Assembly: GCA_033977485.1 (NCBI GenBank)
Contig: CM066989.1
Span: forward strand, 36,086,595-36,150,594
DNA from: Hydrangea macrophylla
Taxonomy: Eukaryota; Streptophyta; Magnoliopsida; Cornales; Hydrangeaceae
Direction: 5' to 3'
DNA: 64,000 nucleotides
The notes below the pieces were generated by a model. The model ran no database searches. It was not told the origin of the DNA and saw only the letters and a program-made list of their open reading frames with translations. This document shows, one piece after another, positions 10,502 to 21,741 of this stretch. Made by a program: the position numbers and the translations under genes. How positions within the stretch are numbered: position 1 is the first letter of the stretch; each line of letters begins with the position of its first letter.

Positions 10502-12004
10502 GGGATTTGCAAGCTAGACAGATGCGATTTCTGATCGGGAAGCTTGTGCATGTCTCTTCCTGATTGCACGTTGATATTGCTGAGGGGTTGCTCGGGAGAG
10601 CGATTGTCTAGCCTAGGTTGTCTGTTAGTAGTGACAAACTTGGCTAGCTGGCCCTTCTTGATCAGTTTCTCGATTGCGATCTATAGCTTAAAGCAGTCCT
10701 CGGTATCGTGGCAATGATCCTTGTGGTAGCGGCAGTACTTATCCCGATTTCTCCTTTCAGGGGGACTCTTCAACTTTGTCAGATTTTTGAGCAGATTCTG
10801 GGCTTCTGTTGCCGCCATGACCTCTTGAATAGGTCGAGAGAGTTGCATGAATGGTGTCGTGGCCTAATCCTGATCACCCTTCTGCTGGTCCGTCCTTGGT
10901 TTCTTTCCATTATTCTTCTCGGGTAGATCCCACTTCTGCTTGCTTCTCAAAGGCTCGTCGTTTGCGTGCCTGGGGTCTTTGGTCTTTAGAAACTCTTCGG
11001 TGTCTACATATTTCTCGACCCTTCCTGCGAGTTCAACCTTGCCGGCCTGTTTCTGTGAAACGACGTGGCAAACTTGGTGTGCTGAAACCCCGAGCAGAAG
11101 GCGGTAATAGTGACGGTTTCATTCAGATCGTATATCTTGAGCTTCTCTTGGTTGAACCGAGCGACGAATTCTTTGAGAGACTCATTCTTCCTTTGCCTGA
11201 CAGTGAGTAGCTACAGGTTTCATCTGCTCGTGCATACCGATGAACTGGCTGAAGGACTACCTGCTGAACTGCCGGGCCCTTCAAGGTACTGGAAAAGGCT
11301 AGGCAATAGAGCTCGTCGGAGTTGGTGGTGAGAACCATTCGGGATTTGTAAGCTAGGACGTGGTCCACCGGGCTTCCCCTCTCGCTGTACAACTCCATCT
11401 AAGGCTATTTGAACTTGTGAGGGATGGCAAACCTGGTGATCTCTGTAACAAAGGGGGACTCGATACCTGTGTCAGTGTGGTCCTAGACCGACCTCTTGTT
11501 AATGTTCTTGGCCATGTCCCCGATCTGTTTCTCCAGGTCCCTGATTTTGACATCCACCCTTGCCTGATCATTGTCTGCGTGATAGGTGGGGTCTGTAGAG
11601 GAAGTTTCTTCCAGATCGTCGGTAGCTGTTTCCCAGGAGAGAGCTCGGCTACCACTATGGTTAATATGGTACCTAAGATCACCACGACTCTTGGGTGGGA
11701 TTTCTTGGACCGATTCCCGGGCCAAGCGTTCGAGCCGCTCATACCGTGCAACACGCTTGTCGTTGATTACATCCTTGGCATCCTCCACGGGGGCCGGACA
11801 GCATCGAGCGGGTCTCCGATCGTAGGGTGGTGCCGGACCGCCGCTAACATTTCCTTGAGGATTATTATCCGGTGGGACATTATTCTGTTGTGCCAGCAAT
11901 GTATCAATTTGTTGTTGGGTCTGTCGTTGGCCCTCCAGGAGTTGTGCGAGGGCCGCTGTGATCTGCTCCGGTGTTAGGACTGCCTCGGTTAGCCTGCTGA
12001 GCAA
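10502..12004 (-). pseudogene. gag of the Tat element, broken
   Basis: The N-terminal part (11483-12004) has a Gln-rich segment (TLLAQQNNVPP). The part at 11123-11398 shows SPVDHVLAYKSRM, YCLAFSSTLKGPA and so on, the retrotransposon gag core. Toward 10600-10740 a knuckle CRYHKDHCHDTEDC is encoded, followed by an in-frame TAG. Frames change between the three parts. The order and the knuckle fit Tat-lineage gag. It is non-functional as written. Confidence 0.78.
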
Positions 12005-12073
12005 CCTTCTTCCCCTTATTTCGTAGGCATGTCTATCAGTTTAGAGATTTGATTTTAGAGAAATTTGTCGTTT

Positions 12074-12092
12074 CCTACAGAAGGCGCCAAAC
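12074..12092 (-). promoter_or_regulatory. Primer binding site of the Tat element
   Basis: On the minus strand the sequence directly inside the 5' LTR reads GTTTGGCGCCTTCTGTAGG. TGGCGCC is the usual core of a plant Ty3/gypsy PBS. It abuts the LTR end. Confidence 0.75.
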
Positions 12093-12143
12093 TGATGATG
12101 CTATTTTTGGGATAAGGGGAACTTGATGTATTTAGAGCATATT

Positions 12144-12211
<68 letters not shown>

Positions 12212-12883
12212 AGTTTGTATGAGGATCGGTCCTGTTAACGAAGGTGCCTACGTCCACGTGTGTGTCTAACCACTCCACTATATGAAAGAGAACTACTACA
12301 GGGACCTTGATGATCCAACAATGGTTACTGGATCTATTAGGGGTCGGCCGTGCAGGGTATGCGTTTAGGGTTTCTGGAAGAGGCTAGACAAGTTTATTTT
12401 TCGGGTGTTGAACTCAGATGAATTCGGGGGGTCCTCCTATTAGAGGGATGGGAGTACTCTTTTATAGAAGGAAGAGTCCTCTCTTATAAGGCGTTTTAGT
12501 TCAATTAGGTAACCCCTTGACAGCCTGTGATGATTGCTGTATATCCGGCCAGTTTCCTATGCTGATTAGGAAACTGTTGCTGCGAATCTGGGAAGTTTCC
12601 TAACTGGCTTAGGAAATTGCTAGGTTCTAAGAAGTGTGGGATGTGCCTTTAGGCAAGCCGAGCTGGTCCTGAACTGTACTGCGACTGGACGAAGCTATCC
12701 CAACCTAGCGGTCGGGCTTTTTTTCTGACAGGGCCTTGTGTTGCAAGACGAGGAAGCTCTAGATGTCCTGAACCGCTCAGGATGGTGCCCATCCAAGCAG
12801 TTATGCGTATCTTGGCCCAGTTATAGGTCAGTCATTAGATATAACCACTCAGTCATATGGTAGAGCCAGTTTTTGACGTATCA
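12093..12883 (-). repeat. 5' LTR of the Tat element (791 bp)
   Basis: On the plus strand it begins TGATGATGC and ends GACGTATCA, so the inverted terminal dinucleotides are TG/CA. It is bounded by the PBS on the left and copia coding sequence on the right. It contains a (GA)30 tract at 12148-12208. Confidence 0.88.
12148..12208. repeat. (GA)n microsatellite
   Basis: About 30 GA units lie inside the 5' LTR of the Tat element. Confidence 0.97.
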
Positions 12884-13064
12884 CTAAGCATATTGAGGTT
12901 AACATTCATTTTATTCGAGAAAGGTTCGCTCTCCGGTTATTACCCCACGTTTTGTTCCCTCTTCACAACAGGTGTGTTTACAGTCAGTTGGACCATCTCT
13001 TCTAAAATCTTCTTTTGGTCAAGCTGGGACTCTTGGATGTCTTCGCACCAGCTCAAGGGGGAGT
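12884..13064 (+). pseudogene. Ty1/copia RNase H C-terminus (relic)
   Basis: Reading starts directly after the Tat LTR with T-K-H-I-E-V-N-I-H-F-I-R-E, the conserved end of copia RNase H. A frame change follows near 12918, and the motif K-L-G-L-L-D-V-F-A-P-A with a terminal QGGV lies before the stop near 13065. The polypurine-like CAAGGGGGAG at about 13054 leads into the LTR. The gypsy element evidently inserted in this ORF; the rest of the copia pol should lie left of the window. Confidence 0.8.
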
Positions 13065-13065
13065 A

Positions 13066-13620
13066 TGAAATATATTTATATCCGTGATATATGGATCACG
13101 TAGTTTTACGCTATCAGTTAGCGATATTGGTTTCTTGTAATCTTTTCCTTTATTTTTGTTTGCTTTTTCTCTTCTCTTCTCTCTTCTAAAATGCGTTGTA
13201 TTCTAGGTAGCACCGATGCCGGTGCGAGGGATTCGCCAATTTCCCAAAAAGTAAGGGTTCGGGTGCGGGTGCGGCGGGATTACTTGGATAAAATATTAAA
13301 AAATAAATTTTTATATAATAGTATATGCCTATTATTTTATAACTATTAGTGCATTAGTGTATACCCTAGATAATTGCTATTATTATTTTCTATTATTTCT
13401 CTTTTAAACCCCCAAAGTTTTCAAAATTGTATGAAGAACTTGTGTTTTTTTCAAAAGAGCGCTACAAAAAAGCCTCAACCACACTCCAAAAGAACTCAAA
13501 GAATCCACGGGTACCCAGTACGAGTACGCACTAAGTGCGGGTGTTGTGGCCTTTTCGAAGATTCCGTGCTTCATTGGTTGTATTATACCGAAGAAATACA
13601 ACACATTATTTTCTTCTCAA
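13066..13620 (+). repeat. 3' LTR of the interrupted copia element (with a MITE inside)
   Basis: It starts right after the polypurine tract with TGAAATATA. The right end is probably near 13620, but I could not fix it without the partner LTR. The MITE at 13203-13576 splits it. Confidence 0.5.
13203..13576. mobile_element. hAT-like MITE, 'GAAGCACCGA' family, copy 1
   Basis: The left end is CTAGGTAGCACCGATG and the right end CCGTGCTTCATTG, forming imperfect inverted ends. It is flanked by perfect 8-bp duplications GTTGTATT (13195-13202 and 13577-13584). Length is 374 bp; both ends have GTGCGGGTGCG-like words around an AT-rich core. An 8-bp TSD is typical of hAT elements. Confidence 0.85.
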
Positions 13621-14261
13621 TCAGTGACACTCTTTACCTTTAGATCAGTCATGTCTGACATGTGACACTTTATGCTTTAGGTATTTTTCCCGATCTGTGA
13701 CACTTAATGCCTTTAGTTTTTTCTATCCAATCTGTGACACTTAAGCTTTTGAAGCTTCCGATTTTTAGATCAGCTATACTATCCATGGAAGGGGCCTTCT
13801 CAATTTGGGACTAGCTTGTCAGCTCCAAGTTCTTTGGTGTAAGGGAACACCCGTCGTTGAATTGAGTTCCCATAGTAGCTATGCCTACTTCTTACCCAGT
13901 GATAGACGAAATGCTTAGGAAAGGAAACCTTTGTCCACTAGTTTTGAGTTGTCTCTCAGCCTGTTTGGGATATAGCTTTTTCGACCAACAATTGCTTGTA
14001 AATGATTGTTTAAAAAGCTGTGACCGTTTGGATTAGCTTTTTCACAGCTTTTAAAAAAATTCAATTCATTGTCACAGGTCTTATTCCAAAAAGTGATTAT
14101 TTTTAAAAGCTAACCCAATGGGCTCTACGTCAGTATGCTATTTTTTGTCTCTTTATGAAGGGAAAGAAAAGTTGGCAATGGACTCGTAGTGAGGACCCTT
14201 CGTTCTTGGAGTCTGCACATAGTTTTTGATGCCACAAATTTTATACATGAGACTTGCATGA
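13621..14261. other. Non-coding stretch, no gene seen
   Basis: There are repeated TGTGACACTT(T/A)ATGC-like phrases (13640-13745). Otherwise nothing is recognisable. It may be intron of the RanBP1 gene. Confidence 0.4.
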
Positions 14262-14269
14262 GTTGCATC

Positions 14270-14447
14270 CTAGGAAGCACCGACACTTCTAAGAAGGTAA
14301 CGTGTCGCGTGTTGTATCGTGTTGGACACAACACTTCGTGGACACTTTTCCCAGAATGTCGACGTGCAATTTTGTAGGATATTGTCGTGTCGATTTGTCC
14401 GTGTCATGTCATATCCATGTCGGTGTGCCCATGTCCGTGCTTCATAG
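14270..14447. mobile_element. hAT-like MITE, 'GAAGCACCGA' family, copy 3 (short)
   Basis: The left end is CTAGGAAGCACCGACAC and the right end GTCCGTGCTTCATAG. Perfect 8-bp flanks GTTGCATC lie at 14262-14269 and 14448-14455. At 178 bp it is about half the length of the other two copies but shares their ends. The interior is rich in GTGTCG/CGACAC words. Confidence 0.88.
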
Positions 14448-14455
14448 GTTGCATC

Positions 14456-16397
14456 AATTTCTTAAGGATTTTCTCCAAAACAAATTTTTTTTTAACATGT
14501 ACTACAAAAATGATTTACTATGAAATTATTTTGCGTTGAAAAATGGAGCTGACAATAAAAGAAAAGAAAAGGTGTGGTGTAAGTTGTAACTACAAATTTC
14601 GCATGGAGCTCTAATGAAATAGAGAAATTGGCTTCTCAGTTCTTACTATTGCTAACATAACTGTCAGTGAGTGTTTCTTTATATAATTCTTAAACTGTTT
14701 GCCTGGAAATATTTTTACAAAAATTTGTACTTTTTTTAGTATCTGTTTTATACAAGCCTCAGTATATCTTAAATTCTTTATACTGTTATTCTAGACTAGG
14801 CTTTGGCGTGTTCTTCAATCTTGGTTTCCAGATGCATAATGTATGTGTAATAGGTTAGTCTCCGTACGCTACACTTTGCATTCTGTGTATATAAAAAAAA
14901 CCATGTTTGTAAACCACGTACGATGTAGTGGCCTTTTGATGATTTTGAATATCATGAGACCATATATGAAGAAGTTTGTAGGCAACTTGGTCCATCTGTA
15001 GAATAGCTGGGTGATATTAGTAATCTTTAGGGCTCTATATTTAAGAGCAATGTTTATTTGCCTTGTAACTTCTTGGTGTTGGAGTTACTTCTGTTGGTCA
15101 CTGAGCAAGCAGTGAATAGAGCTATTGAGCCCCTCCCTTGTGTGATGCAGAACTGAACCCTAGGCATCCACACCAGGGGGAAGAACAATTGTGTTTGATA
15201 AAACATTACTAATTTAATTCTGATCATTTCTTCGTCAAAGCCTGTTAAATAGGCTTTAGAATAAGATTGTTATCAAGGTCACGAAGTAAATAAAATAATT
15301 GAAGTAAAACAAAATCCAATAATTATTTTGTTCCATCAGCTCTCGGTCTCTCCCAATCTGGCCCGATAGTAAGATCACCCAACCATTAGGTGACCAGGTG
15401 GGCCGACCTTGGAGTTGACAGCGTGATTCACCTTTTGGATGGATGGTTTCAAGTTGCGCTGGAGTATAGGATGAATCCCCGGAATGGGTAGAAATTCTGT
15501 AGTTAGACGGACCCTTTATGAAATTCATATCCCTTACACTGATTATACTGATTTGCCTATCACTAGTTGTAGTGATTAATGGCAAAGGTATGGAGACTTA
15601 TGGCTGACATACATGAACCTGTGATTTTCCTTTGACCATATGGCGATGTGTGACCTGGCAAAAAGTTAAAAGTGACTTCACCTACGTAGCACAGGTATGG
15701 ACACGACTCATGAGACACGACACGACATGACACGACACAGTCACTCGGCTTTAAAAATGTAGGGCAAGTCTAGGATACGGTGAATAAGAAACTATTTCTA
15801 ATCAGTATTTATATATTACTAAGAATATGTTACAGTACACTATCACAGATAGCATATATAATATCACAGATTAATGAATCATATCCCTCATCCACGCAGC
15901 AAGGTAACTATTACTATATTAACCAAATGAATGAATTTGTCAACAAGAAAATGATCAAAGATCAACATTACAAAGTCGCCTATAGCAAGATTATATTACT
16001 ATTGCCAAATCAACTACACAGACATAAGTATAGCACATAAAAGCCACTGAATATTTTTGTGTTAGGTATAATCTATAATGTTAAAACAAAAGCAGAGTTT
16101 TGAACTTAGAAGAAGGGCAATTATTGAAAATTTTCACAACAATTGTCAATCAGAAAAGGGTCCTTAAGTAGTTGGAATTCCCAAAAGGGACTCTTAATTT
16201 GGGACAAAGGGAGTAAATATTTATGGAATAGCTATGGTAAGGTCATAATAATGATTTACTGTATAACTAAGATGCCTAATTGTTTTTTAATTCCAAACGA
16301 ATCTAATTGTTTTTAATTTCCACAAAGTTCAATTGTAATGTCGTAACTTCAACTGCTCTCAATTTGTAAAAGCCTACTGTCCTTTCATAGCCCCCAA
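14456..16397. other. Non-coding stretch, possibly intron of RanBP1
   Basis: No exon was recognised. At 15700-15745 there is a short run of ACACGAC repeats resembling the interior of the GAAGCACCGA MITEs. At 16148-16216 one end of a Stowaway-like repeat may be present (GGGACAAAGGGAGTA). Confidence 0.4.
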
Positions 16398-16405
16398 GTA
16401 TTCCT

Positions 16406-16780
16406 CTAAGAAGCACCGATGTGGGTGTGGGGTGCGGAAGTTTCATCAACTTTTTCAAAAAGTTAGGATGCAGGTGCGTCGTTGTACTTATATAAAATAT
16501 TGGATAAAATATACTTTTAGGTAGTCATTTAAGCAATTACTGTAACTTTATCTTAATTTTATTTTGTATATAAGACATAAATTACAAGCATAAAGGCTAC
16601 ATAAGCAAACTAGGCTTTTAATATATAGTCCAACTCATATCATTCTTAAAATTATGTTGCAGGCCTCGTTTTTTTAACAAAAAGAAATTAGAAGAAGCAC
16701 CCTGAAGCACCCGAGAAGAATCCATGCTAGAGTGGATGCGGGTGCAAATTCAACCATTTTGAAAAATCCGTCCTTCCTTG
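16406..16780. mobile_element. hAT-like MITE, 'GAAGCACCGA' family, copy 2
   Basis: The left end is CTAAGAAGCACCGATG and the right end CCGTCCTTCCTTG. The flanks GTATTCCT (16398-16405) and GTATTTCT (16781-16788) match at 7 of 8 bases. At 375 bp it is essentially the same length and design as copy 1 (13203-13576). Confidence 0.8.
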
Positions 16781-17296
16781 GTATTTCTACTTTCAAATGC
16801 TCACATCTGAATTCTAAGAATCCTCTAATTATTCTCATCATTAAGAGGCTCTGACCACATTAAACTTATAAAAGCCAAAAAAGACTTCAAATTTTGAAAA
16901 CCCGAATTTTTATAGTATAAAACCAGTTTGTCCGATCAAACAATTTAAAAAAATGAGTATAATAGTTTTTGATGTGTGTGACGATGTGCGTCGGGTGGTG
17001 ATACTGGGCGTGTCAATGCTTCCTATGAAGTCTTTATTGACAGAATCAATTATACTTCTATGGTTCTACCAATAGATTGACAGAATCAATCTGTTTAGAA
17101 TCTGAGCCCAGAGATTAGGGTTCATTCCAACTCAAATATCATTACTGATTTGTTTAGATTTTTGAATATGATACAAGTGACGATATTCTTCTAGTTACTG
17201 TTTCCTACAAGATCAAGTATATGAACATATCAATCATTTGGAATGAACCCTAATAATTACGTTGCTTGATTTGCTTATCTACAATTTTCCTTGCAG

Positions 17297-17511
17297 ACTG
17301 CAAGGCTTTCAAAGAGAAGGTTGAGGAAGTTGCCGAATCTCAAGAGAAGAAGGGTGATGACAGTGAAGAAACCACCTCTACCGCAAACCTTCTGGAGAAA
17401 TTAAGTGTTGGGGAAAGCAAAGAATCAGAGGAAAAAACCAAGGATGTGCCTGTGACTGTGGAGGAGAAAAAAGATGACGTGAAACAGGAAAATAAGGGCG
17501 ATGAGAAATAA
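17297..17511 (+). CDS. RANBP1: Ran-binding protein 1 (RanBP1), last exon
   Basis: The exon follows a clear acceptor (TTTTCCTTGCAG at 17285-17296) and ends in TAA at 17509-17511. It encodes about 71 residues starting CKAFKEKVEEVAESQEKK, followed by LLEKLSVGESKESEEK and a Lys/Glu-rich tail. This matches the end of the Ran-binding domain and the charged tail of plant RanBP1, a cytosolic cofactor that helps RanGAP release Ran-GTP from nuclear export complexes. The phase needs one base from an upstream exon. No upstream exon (for example the one encoding the WHA-x-DF block) was found in the preceding 17.2 kb. Either the last intron exceeds 17 kb because of retrotransposon insertion, or this is a detached gene fragment. 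Confidence 0.75.
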
Positions 17512-17885
17512 AATTGTGCATTCTATCTGGATGTTGATGATAAACTTTTGCTGAAATGGGTCATCTTTAAGTCCATAATTTCTATATATTACCTTATATT
17601 TGTATACTTTGCTCTTGAGGCTTGTATTGGTTTGTGGTTTTTGAGGTGGGTTAAGATCTTAGTTGGTTCAATTGGTGTTCAGGGCTGCAACATACTTGGT
17701 GATTGATATTTAGTTTTATCATAGGGTGTGTTAACTCCATTGTAAGCTTGACAGTTTTGTTTAGGGGGGTGCATTGCTCTCTTTTAATGATTATTGTGTT
17801 CACATTAAAACAGTTAAAATTTGTGCTGATTAGTTATTCTACTTCATGTTGCAGTAGCGTATTGGCGATGTTTATTACTTATAGG
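17512..17885 (+). other. Probable 3' UTR and downstream region of RanBP1
   Basis: This is T-rich sequence without a gene. No single polyadenylation signal stands out. Confidence 0.4.
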
Positions 17886-17893
17886 TAATTTAT

Positions 17894-18410
17894 CGGGTTA
17901 AATACATATATCCCCTGTGGTTTGGCCGATTTACACTTACCACCCAGTGGTTAAAATTTTGGCACTAATACTCCCTGTGGTTCAGACTAAAGTGCAACTG
18001 TTAAAATTTGCTAATGGAGTAAGCTAAAATGACCAAATTACTCCTAAGTCTTCTTAACAATGTTAAAAGTAAAATTTGTTTACTTTAATTCGTTCAGAAA
18101 GAAACATATGGTTTTGAATTGGGTGAGAAAGAATCTTTGACATTTTTTTAGAATTTTCTTGGTATAGGCCATGTGCTTGACCCAAGGAAAATGATTTATG
18201 ACTTATTTTCCTTTTAATATGACTTTTAGGGGCAAAAGTGTCATTTTATCCTTCAAATTAAGGCTCCCGAGTTTAAAACCGTTAATTTGAATGGAAAAAA
18301 GTTACGATTACACTTTAGTCCAAACCATAAGGGGTATTAGTACCAAAGTTTAAAGCACATGGGTAAGTGCAAATCGGCCAAACTAGAGGGGGTGTAAGTG
18401 TATTTAACCC
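17894..18410. mobile_element. 517-bp MITE with long inverted ends
   Basis: The left end GGGTTAAATACATATATCCC and the reverse complement of the right end GGGTTAAATACACTTACACC start inverted repeats of about 45-50 bp that share CTRGTTTGGCCGATTT and CACTTACC. The flanks TAATTTAT at 17886-17893 and 18411-18418 are a perfect 8-bp duplication. Long inverted ends with an 8-9 bp TSD fit Mutator-like or hAT-like elements. There is no coding sequence inside. Confidence 0.82.
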
Positions 18411-18418
18411 TAATTTAT

Positions 18419-18899
18419 ATATAGTTATGGTAGCCTATTCATCCTGTCACATTGCTTATAGTGTTTTCCATGCACATTTGCCATTTTCTTCCTTCCAAAG
18501 CATGTTCTGGCATTGCTATGGTACCGAAATGGTAATTTTAACTATACTCTTACTATTCATTTGTTGGTTTTTTTAGAAGAGAGCTATTCATTTGTTTGTA
18601 TAGAGAAAAGTTGTTTCGTGGTGTTGTGTTGACAAAAACAAATTACAGCATGGCATTCCAAAACACCAGTCGAATGGGATTCCTCAAGTAGTGAACATCA
18701 TGCCCTTGCATGTAGCACCACGATCCAAGCCACACGCTCCTTGTTTCGTGGTAAAGTCTTGAGTCTCGTACTCATAGACAAGTTAGGAATAGAACCTGAT
18801 TCACTACCCCTGTGGGATTTTGAGAGTAGGTGGCTTAAGTCGAGCTGATCACACTAGTAGGGTCATCCATGCCAGAATCCATCCGAAAGGGAGAGAGAC
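18419..18899. other. Intergenic stretch, nothing recognised
   Basis: The 69-codon frame around 18400-18576 has no domain and overlaps the MITE end. I see no supported gene here. Confidence 0.5.
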
Positions 18900-18904
18900 A
18901 CTTG

Positions 18905-19746
18905 TGTTGAAAAAATTATATTAAATATAAACAGATTCTGGATTACAAACAAAAGCAGTATAAGAAATAATCTGATAACACAAAAATGGAAACTAGTTAT
19001 AGAAAACAAAATTATAGTAACTAAAAGAAAACAGAAACTGAGAATTGATCAAACCGAGACCTGTGATAGTTCACAGTTTCCTTAAAATAGATTCGCCGCC
19101 TCACCAGAAGTGCTCGAGGATATCTCCGGAGTCTGTCTCCCAGGATATAGCGGTAATAACCAGCAGTAGACAAGCACGGTGTTCGACTGCTCCGGCGAAC
19201 CAACTATGTTTGTAACTCTCTCAGGAATGAATATTGGAAGGAAGGAGAGAGCGCTTGTTTTTCTGACTATGAATTTCTGAGAAGAAAGTTTAGAATATAT
19301 AGGACTAAGGGGAGAGAGGATTCATTGGATGTACATATGTATTTGTGGATTCATCAATGTATATACATTATGAATCTATAGATTCATTCCTGTATATACA
19401 TGATTCATTTATGAATGTGCATTATCCATGAATGAGAATAAATGCAATTCATCTATGAATGTGCAGAATAAATGCAATTCATCTATAATGTGCATTATCC
19501 ATGAATGAGAATAAATGTAACTATAAATTCATTCATGTATGTACATTTTCCATGCATGTACATTATCTAAATGTATTCAATGGATTAATTTCTCATTCAC
19601 TCAACAATGATTTTTGGACTTGTAAATATCCAAAGTTCATCTCCTCATGGAGGAGAATACAAACCCATAAAGACCGCATTCAAACTCTAAATGGGTCCCA
19701 CATTTATTTGACCTCAAACATGGCCAAAAACAATTTTTATCCAACA
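18905..19746 (-). repeat. 3' LTR of the copia element (842 bp)
   Basis: It begins TGTTGAAAAAATTATATT and ends TTTTATCCAACA. It is about 70 bp longer than the other LTR, mainly because a segment carrying ATGAATGTGCA and AATAAATGCAATTCATCTAT is locally repeated near 19410-19515. Confidence 0.92.
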
Positions 19747-19950
19747 ATCCCCCACATGAAAGAAATTAATTGAAAACAATGAGAGACACCAGAGACTCGG
19801 AAAGAGAGAGCACAACGGATCACTTCCGCAAAGAGATATGTAGCTTTTGGCTTTGAACCTTCCCTCGTGATAGTCTAACAGATTTACTGGCTGACCAGTG
19901 AACGTGTAGTCTTGAACTGATTGCCGTTAGTGTAAACAACCGACAGACCT
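19747..19950 (-). other. 3' untranslated region of the copia element
   Basis: This non-coding stretch lies between the distal RNase H copy and the 3' LTR. It includes the polypurine tract next to 19746. Confidence 0.6.
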
Positions 19951-21741
19951 CACACAGGAGCTTTCCAAACATAGTTTAGTTCTTACACTTGTGTTCATTT
20001 TGGCCTTGAACACTCGCCTGGTTAAGTGAATGTTAATAAAAGAATTTCGCCTTTCTCAAATTCTTTTAGAAGTGGCCCCACTTCACATTCACATAGGTGA
20101 CTTATTTAGAGTATCCTACTATACTCTGCTTGGTTAAACCAACGCACATAGTCATTAAAAGCTAAGCTTATCCTCAACCCATACATGTATCACTGTTGTA
20201 TCATAGAAATGGGCAGGAGAGTATTTCTCCTCAGTGATTCTCCTAAAATACATGGAATTAGGTTGTCCCTTTGAACCTAGATCTTGGGATCTCCAGTCAA
20301 CTAAGTTGGGTTTCCATTCCGGTACCTTGTAATGTCATAGGCTTTAGTCTCATTCCTTTAGATAACTTATTATCTAACTCTCGATTCAACCCTTTGGTTA
20401 CCAGATCTCCAATATTGTCTTTTGACTTTACATAGTCAATCGTGACAATCCCACTTGAGAGTAGTTGTTTAATGGTATTATGTTTACGACGAATATGTCT
20501 AAACTTACCATTATACATATTACTTTGTGCCCTTCTAATAGCAGATTGGCTATCGCAGTGAATGCAAATAGCTAGCACATGTTTTGACCATCTAGGAATA
20601 TCTTCTACAAAATGGCGAAGCCATTCAGCCTCTTCAGCTGCCTTGTCTAGCGCAATGAATTCATATTCCATTGTCGACCTAGCAATACAAGTTTGTTTTA
20701 AAGATTTCCATAACACAACTGCACCACCAAGCGTGAAAACATATCTACTTGTAGATTTTGAATCTTTCATATCGGATATCTAGTTTGCATCATTGTATCC
20801 TTCCAATATAGCTGGATATCTCATGTAGTGCAATCCCTGATCACGTGTATATCGTAAGTACCGCAATACCCTTATTATCCTTTTCCAGTGTTCAGCACTA
20901 GGATTACTAGTGTATCTATTCAGTCTACTAATTGAATAAGCAATGTCAAGTCTTGTACAACTCATTAGGTACATCAAACTTCCTATCACTCGAGAATATT
21001 CTAGTTGACAAACACTCTCACCAGTATTCTTAGATAGGTGTAGACTTAAGTCCACATGTGTCCTGCATACACTGGTATTAGACTTGTTGAACTTCTCTAG
21101 AATCTTGTCTACATAATGTGACTGTGATAAAACAAGTCCATTTGTATTTCTAGAGATCTTGATGCCCAATATAATATCAGCAAGTCCTATATCTTTCATG
21201 TCAAAGTTAGAATTCAACATTTTCTTGGTAGATTTAATGATCTGATCATTACTACCCACTATGAGCATGTCATCAACATATAGACATAAGATGACATAGC
21301 CTTCATTCGTGTCTTTAACATAAACACATTTATCACACTCATTGATTTTAAATCCACTAGAGAGTATAGCTTTGTCAAATTTTTCATGCCATTATTTTGG
21401 AGCTTGCTTTAAGCCATGCAAAGATTTGACAAGCTTACACACTTTATTTTCTTGCCCTGGAGTAGAAAATCCTTCAGGCTGTTCCATGTAGATTTCTTCA
21501 TTCAAATCTCCATTAAGGAAGGCAGTCTTAACATCCATTTGGTGTATTTTGAGATCTCGCAAAGTTGCGATCGCAATAATCATATGAATGTATGTTATTC
21601 TCGTAACTGGAAAATACATATCAAAGTAGTCTAGACCCTCATTTTGTCTATACCCTTTAATGACAAGCCTTGTCTTATACTTATCAATAGTACCATCCGT
21701 CTTCATTTTCTTTTTAAAAATCCACTTGTAACCCAATGGCT
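19951..21741 (-). repeat. Tandem duplication unit 1 (RT-RNase H-3' UTR)
   Basis: This 1,791-bp unit is repeated immediately at 21742-23532; I noticed only four base differences. The unit contains, on the minus strand, the RT block from YKWIFKKKMKTDGT onward, the [12 protein letters not shown] block, RNase H ([21 protein letters not shown]) and a 3' non-coding tail. The junction at 21739-21742 joins ...CCAATGGCT to CACACAGGAG. Confidence 0.96.
20297..21738 (-). pseudogene. RT and RNase H of the copia element, duplicated distal copy
   Basis: The frames 21392-21763, 20780-21268 and 20297-20770 together carry RT (VTRITYIHMIIAIA, IHQMDVKTAFLNGDLNEEIYM, the catalytic YVDD upstream of MLIVGSND) and RNase H ([37 protein letters not shown]). 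RT has a stop in place of Gln after LKQAPK (TAA where CAA is expected). A second stop lies between the RT and RNase H frames near 20780. This copy lacks the upstream gag-integrase part because it is the second product of the duplication. Confidence 0.9.

Larger units (their letters stand above)
1..12883 (-). mobile_element. Tat-lineage Ty3/gypsy LTR retrotransposon, degenerate, with nested insertions (left end beyond window)
   Basis: The element reads right to left. Bases 1-233 repeat 12651-12883 with about 20 mismatches by eye, so they are the two LTRs, the left one cut by the window edge. On the minus strand the order is LTR, primer binding site, gag, protease, RT, RNase H, a second RNase H-like domain, integrase, then an antisense ORF before the 3' LTR. 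A second (archaeal-type) RNase H and an antisense extra ORF are known marks of the Tat/Ogre lineage; lineage placement is inference from these. Coding parts are broken by stops, frameshifts, lost catalytic residues and three insertions (2132-3221, 6489-6961, 8309-9393). The element itself lies in an older copia element (12884 onward). It is not autonomous as it stands. Confidence 0.88.

Noticed and set aside
20562..20783. Plus-strand frames repeated at 22353-22574 and 21416/23207
   Set aside because: They are antisense to copia RNase H and RT; repetition is due to the 1,791-bp tandem duplication.
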